Origin: Lepidodermella squamata
Lineage: Eukaryota; Gastrotricha
NCBI GenBank assembly: GCA_047495785.1
Contig: JBLDXI010000031.1
Location: 124,001 to 188,000, forward strand
Reading direction: 5' to 3'
Length of the DNA: 64,000 nucleotides
The notes under the pieces are model-generated. The model had not been told where the DNA came from and ran no database searches. It saw nothing but the letters and a program-made list of their open reading frames with translations. Made by a program: the position numbers and the translations under genes. Below, piece after piece: positions 20,589-31,720 of this stretch (position 1 is the first letter of the stretch; each line of letters starts with the position of its first letter).

Positions 20589-22940
20589 ATGATGGTCAAA
20601 CATACTTTAATCTCCATTCTTGCATTCTGCATGGCAACGACACCTGTTGTTTGCAGGAATCAGACAATCAGATTGCTATTCTTGAGCCCCAAGTTCGGAT
20701 TCGACCCTGCTCAAGTTCGCGCGCTGCAAGTTGCAATCGATTACGTTGTAACTCGTGTTAACGCCGGCTCGAAAATTCTGCCAAATTATCGCATCGAAGT
20801 CGAAGATCGCGAGGAGCAACTTGGGAGTCTAGCTGTCCCCAATATCATCGACCATCGTCGAAATGCTGAGAACCAAGTTCCTATAATAGCCGGGCCTTTC
20901 GGCTCTGCGGGCTGCAAGGCCATGGGACGTGTGTTGAACTACATCGACTCAATTGCAATCTCGACGTTTTGCGGGGCGCCGATTTTGACTGATCGCATCA
21001 CGTATCCTAATCTGTTTCTATCGATTGCAACATCGAAAACTGGAGTCATCGCAGTTTTGGACTTCATGCGAAATGTTGGGAAATGGAAGCAGTTCGGGAT
21101 TCTATCGACCTCGACTGGAGTTATCGACACAGCTACGGCATTCTTCTTCCAACAGAAAGCAACATCGGTCGGATTCGAAGTTCCTTACTTCAATTTGATA
21201 ACAGAAATCACCCCAGAGGTTGCTCAATCAGTTAGAGCTTCAAAACAGCGCATTATCGTTATTTCCATCTCCGGCCCAGCGATTGTCACGAAATTTCTCT
21301 GCGAGGCTTACAAAGTTGGCTTGACTGGGCCTCGTTACGTTTACTTCACCTTCTACTCTTCTTTCACTCTCACTACATCGCCAGATTGCCCGAGGGAGGT
21401 TTTGTATGAGCAGTATAAGCAAATGTTCTTCTTCGGGGTCGCCACAAAGCCGGATAACTACAGCCGAATCACAGATTTAGGAGACACGCCAGCTCAGTAT
21501 GATGCCTATCTTCAAAGAGTGACAAACTCTACTTCAGATACAACGTTCTTCTCTTACGTTCAGCGAGACACCTTATTGATGGCGCTTTTAGCTCTGCATG
21601 ACGCTGACATGAGGCTAAAACGGGATTTTAATCTATCTCTGCTTAATTATCGCGAAAATTCTAGCTTAGTCGCACGGGTAGCGAGGCAATCTTTGATATC
21701 GACCAAATTAGTCGGAGTGCGAGTTGATGAAACTTCGTACAGTAAGGACGGCGCGTTAGTCGGGGACATTCACTCCTTCTCGCAATGGAGCCCTGCATTA
21801 GGGCTGAAAGAACGAATCATCGTTAGACAACAACAAGTCACCGATGATGAGTTCGACTTCCCAAATTATCGGCATGATCACGTTTCTTCGATATTTTGGA
21901 TTCGCAACTCACCGCCTAGAGACATCCCAGCTTTGGTAATTGAAAAACTACACCTGAAACTATCCGCTTCAATAACGCTATGGGTTTTCATTGGTTTGGT
22001 ATCGATTTTCCAAATAATCGGTATTTTCTGGCTGATCAAGCGTCAAAAAGCCATGTTCCGATTTTGTAAACTAGTTGGTCTATGCGGCTGTTTGATTGTT
22101 AATTCAGCCTCAGCTATCCTTGTCGTTGATAAGTTTGAAGGGGGATCTGCTGTTTCAGATGCTTTTTACGTGTTGCTTTCGATTGGATTGACGATATCTA
22201 TCAGCGTATCGGCTTTCAGAGTTCTCGTGATAAAACGGCATGCGAGTGAATCAATTCGAAAAGCTGACTCGGCCTTTCTAGAATCCATGATGGCTAATTC
22301 GAGAGCGTCTTCTCGCCGCCAGAGTCGGCTGAGTGGGCTCAGTACTCGCGTTGTCGTGAAAATGGAGCCGGGCTTTCGAAAAGTTTTAGATAGAAAGATA
22401 TCGATCGCGTCAGCCGTTGCAACCGCCTCCATCGGTCTCATTGTCATTGGCTGGTTGGTTTCGCGAGACACAATTTGCTTGGAGCTTATTAATTCAGAGC
22501 CGGTTTATGATGAAGATTCTGATACTATCACTGAAACATACGTTGTAAGATGTTTGAATAGCGAAAGGTCGTCATTGATAGGATGGATCCTCCTGGGGAT
22601 AATCGCTGCTTTTCTTGAAATTTCCCTGCTCATTGGTTTGTTAGCGTGCTATCAAATTCAGCAGATGAAGGCGTTGGCCAATTCATACGGCGAGTTCATG
22701 TTGAGCTGTTTATCTGTGATCGCAAGCGCAACACTGCTGCCAGCTGGGATTTTGATCGGGGTGCTGCTCGGCAACAGCATCCACGCACAGCAAATCGCTA
22801 TTTCCGTAATGTGTTTGGTCATGTCGATCGTTCTATCCGTAATTTGGATTTACCCTTCTGTAACTTTGCGCCGCGCTACAGCTCAGCCAGCTCACGGCAG
22901 CTCGGCAGCATCAGGAATGGCAGCTGGTTCAAGGATATGA
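20589..22940 (+). CDS. GABA-B-like class C GPCR, single exon
   Basis: 783 residues. A signal peptide (1-22) precedes a periplasmic-binding-protein-like ligand domain (about 25-430; blocks FGFDPAQVRALQVAIDYV, PIIAGPFGSAGCKAMGR and the ALLALHDADMRL helix). There is no cysteine-rich linker, as in GABA-B rather than mGlu receptors. Seven membrane helices follow from about residue 459: SITLWVFIGLVSIFQIIG, FCKLVGLCGCLIVNSAS, FYVLLSIGLTISISVSAF, a fourth near 602, a fifth near 661, a sixth near 702 and a seventh near 736 (VMCLVMSIVLSVIWIYP). It is a plasma-membrane receptor, presumably G-protein coupled; the ligand is unknown. Lack of introns in an intron-rich neighbourhood could mean retroposition or intron loss. 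A decayed relative lies at 61.9-62.5 kb. Confidence 0.85.
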   Translation: MMVKHTLISILAFCMATTPVVCRNQTIRLLFLSPKFGFDPAQVRALQVAIDYVVTRVNAGSKILPNYRIEVEDREEQLGSLAVPNIIDHRRNAENQVPIIAGPFGSAGCKAMGRVLNYIDSIAISTFCGAPILTDRITYPNLFLSIATSKTGVIAVLDFMRNVGKWKQFGILSTSTGVIDTATAFFFQQKATSVGFEVPYFNLITEITPEVAQSVRASKQRIIVISISGPAIVTKFLCEAYKVGLTGPRYVYFTFYSSFTLTTSPDCPREVLYEQYKQMFFFGVATKPDNYSRITDLGDTPAQYDAYLQRVTNSTSDTTFFSYVQRDTLLMALLALHDADMRLKRDFNLSLLNYRENSSLVARVARQSLISTKLVGVRVDETSYSKDGALVGDIHSFSQWSPALGLKERIIVRQQQVTDDEFDFPNYRHDHVSSIFWIRNSPPRDIPALVIEKLHLKLSASITLWVFIGLVSIFQIIGIFWLIKRQKAMFRFCKLVGLCGCLIVNSASAILVVDKFEGGSAVSDAFYVLLSIGLTISISVSAFRVLVIKRHASESIRKADSAFLESMMANSRASSRRQSRLSGLSTRVVVKMEPGFRKVLDRKISIASAVATASIGLIVIGWLVSRDTICLELINSEPVYDEDSDTITETYVVRCLNSERSSLIGWILLGIIAAFLEISLLIGLLACYQIQQMKALANSYGEFMLSCLSVIASATLLPAGILIGVLLGNSIHAQQIAISVMCLVMSIVLSVIWIYPSVTLRRATAQPAHGSSAASGMAAGSRI

Positions 22941-23467
22941 GAATTGATGCCCAGCTTTCGATGCACAACTAAAATCAACGCTGACGCAGCATAAAAACCA
23001 AACAATGAACGTTTTCTTAATATGTACTTGTTTTAAAAAATCCCAGTTTTTGTAAGATTCCTGGAAAGGAGAGAACGAAGGTTCTTTCTTGAAACTACAG
23101 AAAATCCTATGTACCATGCCAATATCATCATTGAGAGCAAACTCTCATTGATTCTAGTTCACTACCAATCTAATGCGATCAATAAATGAAATATACATAC
23201 TTAGCCAATAAAATGTTCCTGCTCAACTTGCCAAAATTGGAATATGAGAATTATTGCGAAAGGAACATGACGGAAACTGAAAATAGCCTCAAAATAGCTA
23301 GGGGGAGCAGTAGAGAGCGAAGCACAATCAGACGATCATGAGATCCGATGCATCCGATGCAATACGATGTGAAACCGGAACAAATTTGCATCGAACAGAG
23401 TAGTTCAGTAGAGTAGCTTTATGCGTGATCATTACTGAAAACCTCGTTTAATAGCGCTGATTTCGCA
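22941..23467. other. Intergenic between GPCR and channel gene
   Basis: GPCR 3' UTR and channel 5' region. I do not see the TGCAATATCCGGG motif used upstream of the minus-strand channel genes. Confidence 0.4.
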
Positions 23468-24798
23468 ATGATGTCACTGAAAGTTGCGCTACTCTTCATC
23501 TCATTCTTCAACTACGTCATAGTGGCAATAGAGGTCGAGGAACTTCAAAATGTGACCTATAAACGCTTGATAGCACCACTTGAGTTCAAAAGCCAACAAC
23601 TGGCGCCAAGTGATGCGTTTTGCAAACAGCTATCCGATAGATGCCCTTACCTAAGGAGCCAGACCGCTCGGCCCGTCTCCGACGACAACAACGACAAAGT
23701 CAATTTAGCGCTATCGTTCGATCCACTAAGCTTTCTAGACCTCAGCGACATCGATCAGCGATTTTCGATCCAGGGAGAATTGGCTATCACTTGGATGTTA
23801 CCACCATGCGCAAGGTGGGCGAGCGATTTGGTGCCTAGGCCTCAAAATCCCGATCAGACAACGAACAAATCAATTTTCTGCGAATTACCTAGTCAAAATA
23901 TCTGGCATCCTAACCTCATGCATGCGAATAAAGTCGGATTTGACGACCCATTCAAATTGTAAGATGCATTTCAGGATTTTTCTCATTTCTTACTTATCCG
24001 TCCTCTCGCTTCAGAAAGAGGACAACATTCGTCGCGGCAACAGGGAAAGCTTATTGGGGCATCAGCAGTCGTTTCGATTCGTCTTGCGACCTGTCCTTCT
24101 CGAAGTAAGATCTTGCAGAATTCTGAGGTTCCGTATACATACACCTGATTTCAAGGTTTCCGTTCGATTCTCAAACTTGTGCGATAGAAATTACAGGGGC
24201 AAGCGCCCCTGATAAATTGATTCTCAACCTGAACGCTGCCCGATTTATCAGTTACACTCAAGAGATTGAAATGCTAAAAGGGGACAGATCTTTCCAGACA
24301 TCCGATACCTGGCGACTTCGGCATCGTTACATTGAAATCTCCCCTACAAATTCTTCAATCAAGTTCGTTTTTGTGATTCAGCGAAAGGCTTTTTGCTACG
24401 TCTCAACAATTTTTCTACCAATGGTATTCCTCATTGTTCTGCAGCTGAGTGTTTTCATAATGCCACCCGAGGTGCCTGATCGGCCTGCTTTTTCAATGAC
24501 AACTTTCCTATCATCGTCGGTTCTTCTCAATGTGTTGAACAATGACATACCGAAAACTCCTGAAATCATGCTGCTAACTGCGAACTTCGGCGGGCAGGTT
24601 GCTATCGGCGTCATTATTACGATTTATACCCTGCTAATGTGTCGCATGGCAAATACGCACCGGAAATTGTTCATTAAAACCAGAGTAAACTTCCGCAACA
24701 TGCGATTCATCGACGTCATCGACATGTTCGCTGTACTTTTAGCCCTCGTTGCTTACATCACGCTTAACTTCATTATTTTCCGTATGATGACAACCTGA
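23468..24798 (+). CDS. Cys-loop ligand-gated ion channel subunit (plus-strand copy)
   Basis: The exons are 23468-23958, 24015-24104 and 24156-24798, giving 407 residues. A signal peptide is followed by an N-terminal CxxxxxxC-PYLR block (FCKQLSDRCPYLR), WMLPPCARW, IWHPNLMHANKVG, and a canonical Cys-loop with 13 intervening residues (C-DLSFSKFPFDSQT-C). Four membrane segments follow, with M2 at PDRPAFSMTTFLSSSVLL. The M3-M4 loop is only about 25 residues and the protein ends right after M4. The acidic-basic pair before M2 (D-R) resembles cation-selective subunits; this is inference. It is the most diverged member of the local family and the only one on this strand. Confidence 0.85.
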
Positions 24799-24848
24799 GA
24801 TCAAAACTAAACCTCAAAAAATCTCCAATTTATTTGCGGAAAAAATTA

Positions 24849-25775
24849 TTATAATTCGAATGCTATGCGACTGAAAATGTGGAAAAATAACAATATTGTC
24901 ATATAATTTAATGCGGCAAGAGTAGAAATAGCGCTATTCGTTTGATCCATGTTATCGTTGAAGAAAGTGGTGATACAATTAACAGCCTTTTCTACGTCCT
25001 CTCGAATCGTTGCATTCGATATATCCCCTCGAGGCACCCAGCCGTGTGACATTCGTGGGAAGGGTATAACCTTAGACGACGGGCTGTTCTTCTTCATAAT
25101 CTGAAACCAGGCGCCGTTCTCCAGCAAATCCACAGGGTCGTTACCGGCTGGTAGCCAAAGAGCCGGGATTTTAACTTCCTCAATCATTTCGGTAATATTC
25201 CGCCCACTGATGGTTGTCTCCATTTGAAATGACGGATGAGCTGTTGCGACAGCACTCAAATCAGAACTGAGATCGGCGCCAGCTTTCATGACGACCCATC
25301 CACCCCAGCAGAAGCCCAACATTCCAATTTTCGCGATTTTGAACGACCGCAGTCGGGTTAAAGCCTGCTGAATCCGGGGTTTGATTGATGATTCCCAAGT
25401 AATGTTTCGTAGATAGACTAATCGCTCGGCGCTTCGACTTGGACTAAGATTAGCCGGGAGGCCATCGCCATCAGTCCCGCCTTCAAACGCTGGCTGGAGT
25501 AGTTTTGGTATCATGACGTAGAACCCTTTCGAGGCGAAATGATCGGCGATTTGCCTGTTGCGGCCACTATTCCAGCCATAGATATCCGAAGCGATTATGA
25601 TAGATTTCGTCGATGTTTTTGAGCCAGTTTCATAAAATGTTAATAAGTCGCTGGTTGTAACAATCGAGCCTACGTTGTTTGTGTTGTTCGAAGCGGAGTA
25701 GCCATGGCTATTATCCGGGCAGGCGTTGACGAGGTGATATAAGATCGTGAATAATATTACGTGATGAAGTAACAT
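24849..25775 (-). CDS. Secreted dienelactone-hydrolase-like enzyme 1, C-terminally anchored
   Basis: 308 residues, single exon, with a signal peptide. Alpha/beta-hydrolase of the dienelactone hydrolase family: nucleophile Cys156 in LGFCWGGW, Asp213 in PAGNDP and His244 in MSHGW. The triad is the Cys-Asp-His set of that family. The sequence starts after the signal with CPDNSHGYSASNNTNN, shared with two paralogues in this window. Unlike them it ends in a hydrophobic stretch (MTILLFFHIFSRIAF), so it may be membrane- or GPI-anchored. The substrate is unknown; an extracellular or gut lactone/ester hydrolase is an inference. Confidence 0.85.
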   Translation of the reverse strand: MLLHHVILFTILYHLVNACPDNSHGYSASNNTNNVGSIVTTSDLLTFYETGSKTSTKSIIIASDIYGWNSGRNRQIADHFASKGFYVMIPKLLQPAFEGGTDGDGLPANLSPSRSAERLVYLRNITWESSIKPRIQQALTRLRSFKIAKIGMLGFCWGGWVVMKAGADLSSDLSAVATAHPSFQMETTISGRNITEMIEEVKIPALWLPAGNDPVDLLENGAWFQIMKKNSPSSKVIPFPRMSHGWVPRGDISNATIREDVEKAVNCITTFFNDNMDQTNSAISTLAALNYMTILLFFHIFSRIAFEL

Positions 25776-26891
25776 ATTTCTAAGAATATTCCAGATACAC
25801 TTTCAAAATGCATGACTGTCGCTTAGCTGGGTATTCTACAACGAGCTTTGATGCGCGGTTTCTTATTTACTCATATCTTACCTATGTATATCGTATAATC
25901 TATACACGTATGTATATGCTACGGGATACCTCATCATCTGAAAAATACTGCTCATATACGCATTGCTTTTACCACTAATATATGAATACAGTTAATTCAG
26001 TGCAGGTATACTTTAGGGTAGAACAGCTAACGTGAATCGTTAAAGCACTACGCATCAGACAAAAAAATAGCACCGGTAATAATTCCAACGTTGAAATGGT
26101 TATAACCGCGTGTTTCATTCATCAAATTCTTAAATTAACGGCTGTGTAATAGTATTCCTGAAGGCGTTTATCCCTGAGTATTTGATTCTGCAGCGGCTAA
26201 CGTTACCCAGCAGTTGTTTATGCGCCGGGTGCGGGCATTAATGCGGGTTTACGCTTCTTTCGAGCGCCAAATAACAAGAGAACAAGAGAAGAAAAATGAT
26301 GGTTTCCATAATCTCAGTAAAGACATGGTCTGGATAAACATTGCGTTTGATGTTCGAACGGTGAAGGTGGTTGTGGTCGTGATTTCAGTCCAGAGAGTTT
26401 ATCGGACCTGAGAACCCTGAGAAAAGCCCCCTCTGTGGTTCTCTCGGTTTTTTCTTGTCTGGACACAATGGAAAGAATTCGGCAAAAATTCAGCTATAAA
26501 CTACTTCGGCGCACACTGGGTTCGAAGTTGAAAATATTCCGAAAGCTGATTGGCCAGTTGGTCGTATCCTTGACTTGCTATTACAATCGTGTAATACATT
26601 ACTTATTTCGTCATTCATCATCAAGCCGGTGAAATAAACTTTATCCCAGACATAATTTCAGCTTTCAGCCGAATCAAACTGCATCTAAAAAGATCAATCA
26701 GATGGTTAATAAATGATAACTGGTTTATTGATCGCAAAGGTAAAGTAGACTCAAGTCCTTAGGCGGCAAGAAGGTTGTTGACGCTTTTTCAAAATTATTT
26801 ACTGATATTCTTACCTTAAATCGCGGTATAATCAGTGCCACCAATCAACATAGGGGCGCACTAAGGACAGTTTTTCGTCCAATGCAGAAAA
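25776..26891. other. Intergenic, no gene seen
   Basis: Promoter side of hydrolase 1 and 3' side of hydrolase 2. Short plus-strand frames at 26214-26632 have no recognisable domain. Confidence 0.4.
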
Positions 26892-27764
26892 TCAATCAGA
26901 ATTAAGCTCAGGGCAATCGTATGATATCGAGGCTGACGGGTCCATGTTAGTATTGAAGAAATTCGTGATGCAATTAACTGCTTTTTCAACACCAGCTCTG
27001 ATAGTTGCATTCGTTATGTCACCTCGAGGAACCCAACCGTGAGACATTTGCGGGAAGGGTATAACCGCTGACTGGGGGCTGTTTTGCTTCAAAATCTTGA
27101 ACCAGGTTCCATTCTTCAACAAATCCGCCGGATCGTTACCAGCTGGCAGCCAAAGAGTTGGAATTCTGATTTTTCTGATCATGTCGATAGTATTTCGGCC
27201 AAAAGAGCCTTGCTCGAGTTGCAGGGCCGGATGAGCCGTTGCCACACTCTTCAAATCAGAGCCGAGCTCGCCGGCGGCTTTCGAGATGACCCAACCGCCC
27301 CAGCAGAAGCCCAACATTCCAATATTCGGGACGTCAAATGACTTCGCGCGGTCTATCGCCTGCTGAACACGAGGTTTCAAATTTCTGTCCCAGGTAATGT
27401 TGCCGATGTAAGGACCCCACACAGCAGGGCTGGCGTTGGGTGGAGCACCGTCATCGTCTTTTCGACCGCTTAGGGCTGGTTGTAGAAGCTTTGGTACCAT
27501 TACATAAAACCCTCTCGAGGCCAAATGATCAGCGATCTGCCTTGTTCGACCAGCATTCCAGCCGTAGATATCTGTGGCGATGATGATAGCCTTTGATGAG
27601 CTGGTATCGCCAGTTTCGTACAATGTTAGCAAATCACTAGCCTCGACGGTCGATCCGAGGTTGTTAGTGTTGTCGGAGGCCATATAACCGTGGCTATTCT
27701 GCGGACAGGAATTGACGCATTCAAACAAAATTGCGACAAGTATTATTGTGGAGTAGTTGAGCAT
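26892..27764 (-). CDS. Secreted dienelactone-hydrolase-like enzyme 2
   Basis: The start was chosen at 27764 (MLNYSTIILVAILFECVNS), which gives a signal peptide aligned with the paralogues. The open frame extends 62 codons further upstream without conservation. The triad is Cys154 in LGFCWGGW, Asp in PAGNDP and His in MSHGW. The mature start CPQNSHGYMASDNTNN is shared with copies 1 and 3. The C-terminus (ISYDCPELNSD) has no anchor, so it should be released. Confidence 0.85.
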   Translation of the reverse strand: MLNYSTIILVAILFECVNSCPQNSHGYMASDNTNNLGSTVEASDLLTLYETGDTSSSKAIIIATDIYGWNAGRTRQIADHLASRGFYVMVPKLLQPALSGRKDDDGAPPNASPAVWGPYIGNITWDRNLKPRVQQAIDRAKSFDVPNIGMLGFCWGGWVISKAAGELGSDLKSVATAHPALQLEQGSFGRNTIDMIRKIRIPTLWLPAGNDPADLLKNGTWFKILKQNSPQSAVIPFPQMSHGWVPRGDITNATIRAGVEKAVNCITNFFNTNMDPSASISYDCPELNSD

Positions 27765-28826
27765 TTTCCCTAAAACAAACGTTTTGTAGGTTGATGTTTT
27801 GCGCATTGTAAAGATCATACTATACAATAATTCTTCTGCAGATTTTCTGGCATTTTTTCGGTTTAATGTCAGCGCGGCAATCCCTTTAACCTTTTTCAGG
27901 TGACAATTTTCAAACCAACAACTGGTTCGAAAAATGCTCACCGACTGCACTGATTTTGTGCCGTTTATTGCAGTGAGTCCATTTATGCGGTTTCGCAGCT
28001 GGCCAACTTCGCGATGAATTGGCGTGATATGGGATTGGTCATGCCAATGTCTGAACTCCCTGATGTTTTTTGTGATTCTGAAATTTTTGAAAGCGGCCGC
28101 CCTGCAGCATAAAATAGTTCGGCTTTAAAGATTTCATGGCTCAGGCCTTGTTTTAGATTTTACATCACACATCACACATTAGTGGCAGGAGGGCTGAAAT
28201 CTTATACGACTATAGCCCAACGCAACCCCGATTTTCGCAGGATGAAGACTAAGGGCTAAGGCTCCGGGTTCAGGGCACAATTCAGGCAATATAACCCGAG
28301 AGAATTATAACCCTAAGTTTCTATCCGCTCGTGGAAGATTTTGTCGATCCATCTTTCCGACGCGCAGTTGCTCATAACATAACGGCTTTGTAAATTTTTG
28401 TTGCTTGCTTCTTGCTTCAACGGTAAATCCCGAGTTCGCGACTCGCCCTTTCCGACCTCCTCATATATAAGCTTGCGAATTTCAGCGTTCCTTGTCCATG
28501 GAGACCAAAAGGTCTGTGATCCATTGCTTGTATGCGTGACTATTCAAGAGCAAACATAAATTTATGCCGCCTTTACTCACAGGCATACCAGAAATTGCTG
28601 CTGAAGATTGTCCACAGTTTTAATATAAGCATATTCATTGATTTTTTTATGAAACATCTCATGTCGCCCGGTTTATTCACAACTAGCCGTTTTAAATATT
28701 AAAAATCAGAAGATCATATCATGCTAAGTTTTGCAACTGAAAACGAATCACCTCGTAACTGGCCTAAAGTTCATTGCTTCAAACTCCAAGAGATTTCAAA
28801 TCTCAATGCGAAGTGTATAAATGAAG
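27765..28826. other. Intergenic, no gene seen
   Basis: Upstream region of hydrolase 2 and 3' region of the cysteine-rich gene. No repeat or RNA gene was recognised. Confidence 0.4.
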
Positions 28827-29729
28827 CTAATTTGAACCCGTGCATTTCTCCATCGAAACGCCGTAAAACGTCGCAGCGGTAAGTGATTTTGTCGCAGTGG
28901 TAGCCATGTAGAAGCAGCAAGCAGCGAAAGATGCATGGGCGTATTTCGTACCTGGAGTTGTTGTCTACAAGAAAATATGAAAATTCAGACGCGCTATCAG
29001 TTTGACTCTCAGCTCACCAATCCAGCAGTTGCGATTTTAACATCAGAAGAGCCACCGGTGTAAGGAAAGCGCACGCAATATCCCGCGGTCGCGCTGTCTG
29101 AAGTCCCAACAACCTTGAACGGGGTTGCATCGTTTCCATTTATACACATCAATACTGATGCTGATCCAGGAGCTTGAGCAAGCATATCGTACACTGTATT
29201 TGTAGTAGTACCAGTGGCCGCGCAGCAGTCCTTGAATGTGCTGAACCTGTTTGGAGAAGCTGAAGATTGCTAAAAAAGAACAAATTTAACAAAGAGTTCG
29301 CCACGAAACGTCGCAATTACCGAAGCCCCTGTGATGTATTTACTGCACGCTGCTTCAGGTTCGTTGTAACAGAATTTGACGGGCGTTGCAAGACCCGTAC
29401 CGCCAGACGTAGTTAGAGAACAAAGGTTGTAAAGCGGCTGAAACATCGATAATCAAACATCGTGAATAGATTCGCTAAATCGACCTAACTGTTGTTTGGC
29501 AACTCTGACCTGTGCCTGTGCATGCCTGAGAAGACGTTACGCATTGATTAGGAGATGCGCAAGCTGATGGTGATAGGCAGCTTTGATACGTTGAACACGC
29601 TGAAGAAATTACCCCACACGGGGCTGTTGTCGCTGGGCTTGGCGTCGGTTGGCAAGCCTTAACCGCTGATAATGTTGCTGCCACTAGGAGAACAGTTAGA
29701 CACATGGTCGCACGGGAGATATCATGCAT
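28827..29729 (-). CDS. Small cysteine-rich secreted protein, copy 1
   Basis: The exons (complement) are 29490-29729, 29321-29437, 29018-29269 and 28827-28964, giving 248 residues. A signal peptide (CLTVLLVAATLSAVKA) is followed by a Thr/Ser/Pro- and Cys-rich segment (CQPTPSPATTAPC, SACASPNQC). Later exons carry NLCSLTTSGGTGLATPVKFC, FKDCCAATGTTTNTVY, MCINGNDATPFKVVG and AACCFYMATT. All introns are phase 0. I do not recognise the family. The composition suggests an extracellular or cuticular/mucus-type protein. It is a tandem duplicate of the gene at 31.7-32.6 kb. Confidence 0.78.
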
Positions 29730-29839
29730 CGAAACCAGCGATGAGAGTTCGCCAACAAAAGCAGCTACGAGAACGTGCGGAAATTAGCCGCAAGTAACTC
29801 TTGAAAAAGTCTAACGATTAATTATTCTTAAAAATACAC

Positions 29840-30210
29840 GGTTTATAAACTCATGCACCTAAACAGCGTGCTTATTAACAGTATTCGCAGTATTTTTCGT
29901 GGTAGCAAATGAGAATAACACCAGAATCAGATCAATTATAGATTCGCTCAATTACTCATTAAGGTAAACAATAACAAGCGCTGCTGATACGTTAGGTGCC
30001 TATTCAAGATATGAACTCAAAGCCGGTGGTGGTGTGCAACCTCGGCTATTCGGCCGCATTTGCCTGAGCCATGTTTTTTAAACGACCGGTTAACCTTCAA
30101 CTAAATAGCATTGTGAGCGGCCATTCAAGGAAACAATTAGTTAATTGAAGAGTGCAGCCATTGTTGAATCTATTTGAGGATTGACCTTCCACGGGGCAAA
30201 TTTGACAAAT
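29840..30210. repeat. Duplicated upstream block (copy at about 32710-33090)
   Basis: Sequence starting CATGCACCTAAACAGCGTGC and running past GGCAAATTTGACAAAT is repeated nearly unchanged upstream of the second cysteine-rich gene, about 2.87 kb away. Together with the gene copies it shows that the whole gene plus promoter was duplicated as a unit of roughly 2.9 kb. Confidence 0.85.
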
Positions 30211-31251
30211 GTTTCGCGCTAATTCTTGACTAGTTCGAGTGAAATAATAAACATGTTCTGAGGGAATTCAAGGAAAATCAAGTGCGCGACTACGCATGCT
30301 CATATTTCAATTGAGCTTACGTAATGACGGAATTTGAAAATCGGTTTACAAAAATTGAGCTGCTAGTCAAGGATTACACTGGGCTCTGCTTATTTTTGGC
30401 TCGAGAAAGTGTGTTTGATATCAAGAACACTTCAAAAAGGGCCAACGAACGCTTACTTCAGCCCTATGCCCTATGACACTTTATGCAGAAGGTATCGCGT
30501 GAGTCAGTAGACATGCAAACTGTTGCTGATCTCTAGGCATGATTCAGTTTTAACGTTCTTTCGTGTTGTTTCAACTTTAGAGTTCTCGTCAAATTTGCCT
30601 CAGCAACATTGCTTTATCATTGCATATTGCATTAGCGCCGGGCGGAACCTCCGAGTTCCAAATCTCAAGATCAATAATTGTAACAATTCTATCGGAATAT
30701 TACGGAGAGGAGTGGTTCTGGGTTATTGAGAGCGAAGATGCGATGATGGGCATGTGCATGGGCGAATCCCTGTTCATTCGGGATAGGGGTCCTTTCGCAT
30801 TTCGCAGCAACCTGTGATAGTTATAACGAGACTATTTTCCGTCTGATAAAACAACGCCCAGCGATCGGTGAATCACAAATAACTGATATTTAAATTAGCA
30901 TTTTTGAGTACCGAACCGATAGATATTGGTATCTATATGGTATCAATGGAATTATTGATTATTGAACAAATCTTTGTTAGCTGTACACAAGGTCACTAAA
31001 GCAAAAGTAAACCCAACTCGATTGAAAGCCTCACAAAGCCTCACAAGCCGAACCTAATAAACTCCATGAAACTTGCCTGTGGACGTGATCTGTGAGAAAT
31101 CATAGTGACTTCGTGTCGAATTTCGGGGTAAAATAGCAGTGTTGCGCTAATGTTATAGTCTCAGTTCCAAGTTCATCGTGGTTTTAGTGCTTTACGCGTT
31201 TGGAAATTTTAATGCGCGCGCTGCGCCCATTTTATTTTTGTTGCGCGTTTG
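30211..31251. other. Intergenic, no gene seen
   Basis: Between the two duplicated units. Short plus frames (30523-30817) have no recognisable domains. Confidence 0.4.
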
Positions 31252-31446
31252 CAGCGGCGTAACTAGGTCTACCAAACTGGTGGGGCCAGCCTTGGGGCCA
31301 GCAAATCTTTTCCACGTATTTGCGCCCCCGAATTTTTCAGACTAAAGGGTCCCCCCTGTGGTACCCTGAGTGGATTTTTCTAGCTGGTGGGGCCGGTGCC
31401 CCCCCTGGCCCCCCCCCCCCCCCCCCCACCCTTAGTTACGCCCCTG
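31252..31446. mobile_element. hAT-type MITE, 195 bp, with poly-C tract
   Basis: The ends are CAGCGGCGTAACTA and the complement of TAGTTACGCCCCTG (one mismatch), flanked by the perfect 8-bp duplication CGCGTTTG at 31244-31251 and 31447-31454. The CAGnGGCGTAACTA terminus with an 8-bp duplication is a hAT-superfamily signature. An uninterrupted run of about 20 Cs lies near the right end. Confidence 0.9.
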
Positions 31447-31720
31447 CGCGTTTGCATATGTGCTTTTCAGTGAATATCGTTTTCAATGGACGCTTTTTCA
31501 TTGCTTGATGGAAAACTTCGAGCCATTCCAATTCAGATTTATTCCTCACTAGCCGTATTAAAAATTCAATGATAAACAATCAGAAATCAGATGATGGCTG
31601 CACTGTGTGCAATTGTAAATTCAGAAGGCTTCAATTTGTTCAAACAAAGCCACGCATAATTAGGTCTTAAACTTGATTAAGCAATATTATTTCGAATCAC
31701 AATGTGAAGTACAAGTTCAG

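Noticed and set aside
27765-27950. 62-codon N-terminal extension of hydrolase 2
   Set aside because: It would bury the signal peptide and is not present in the paralogues; start moved to 27764.
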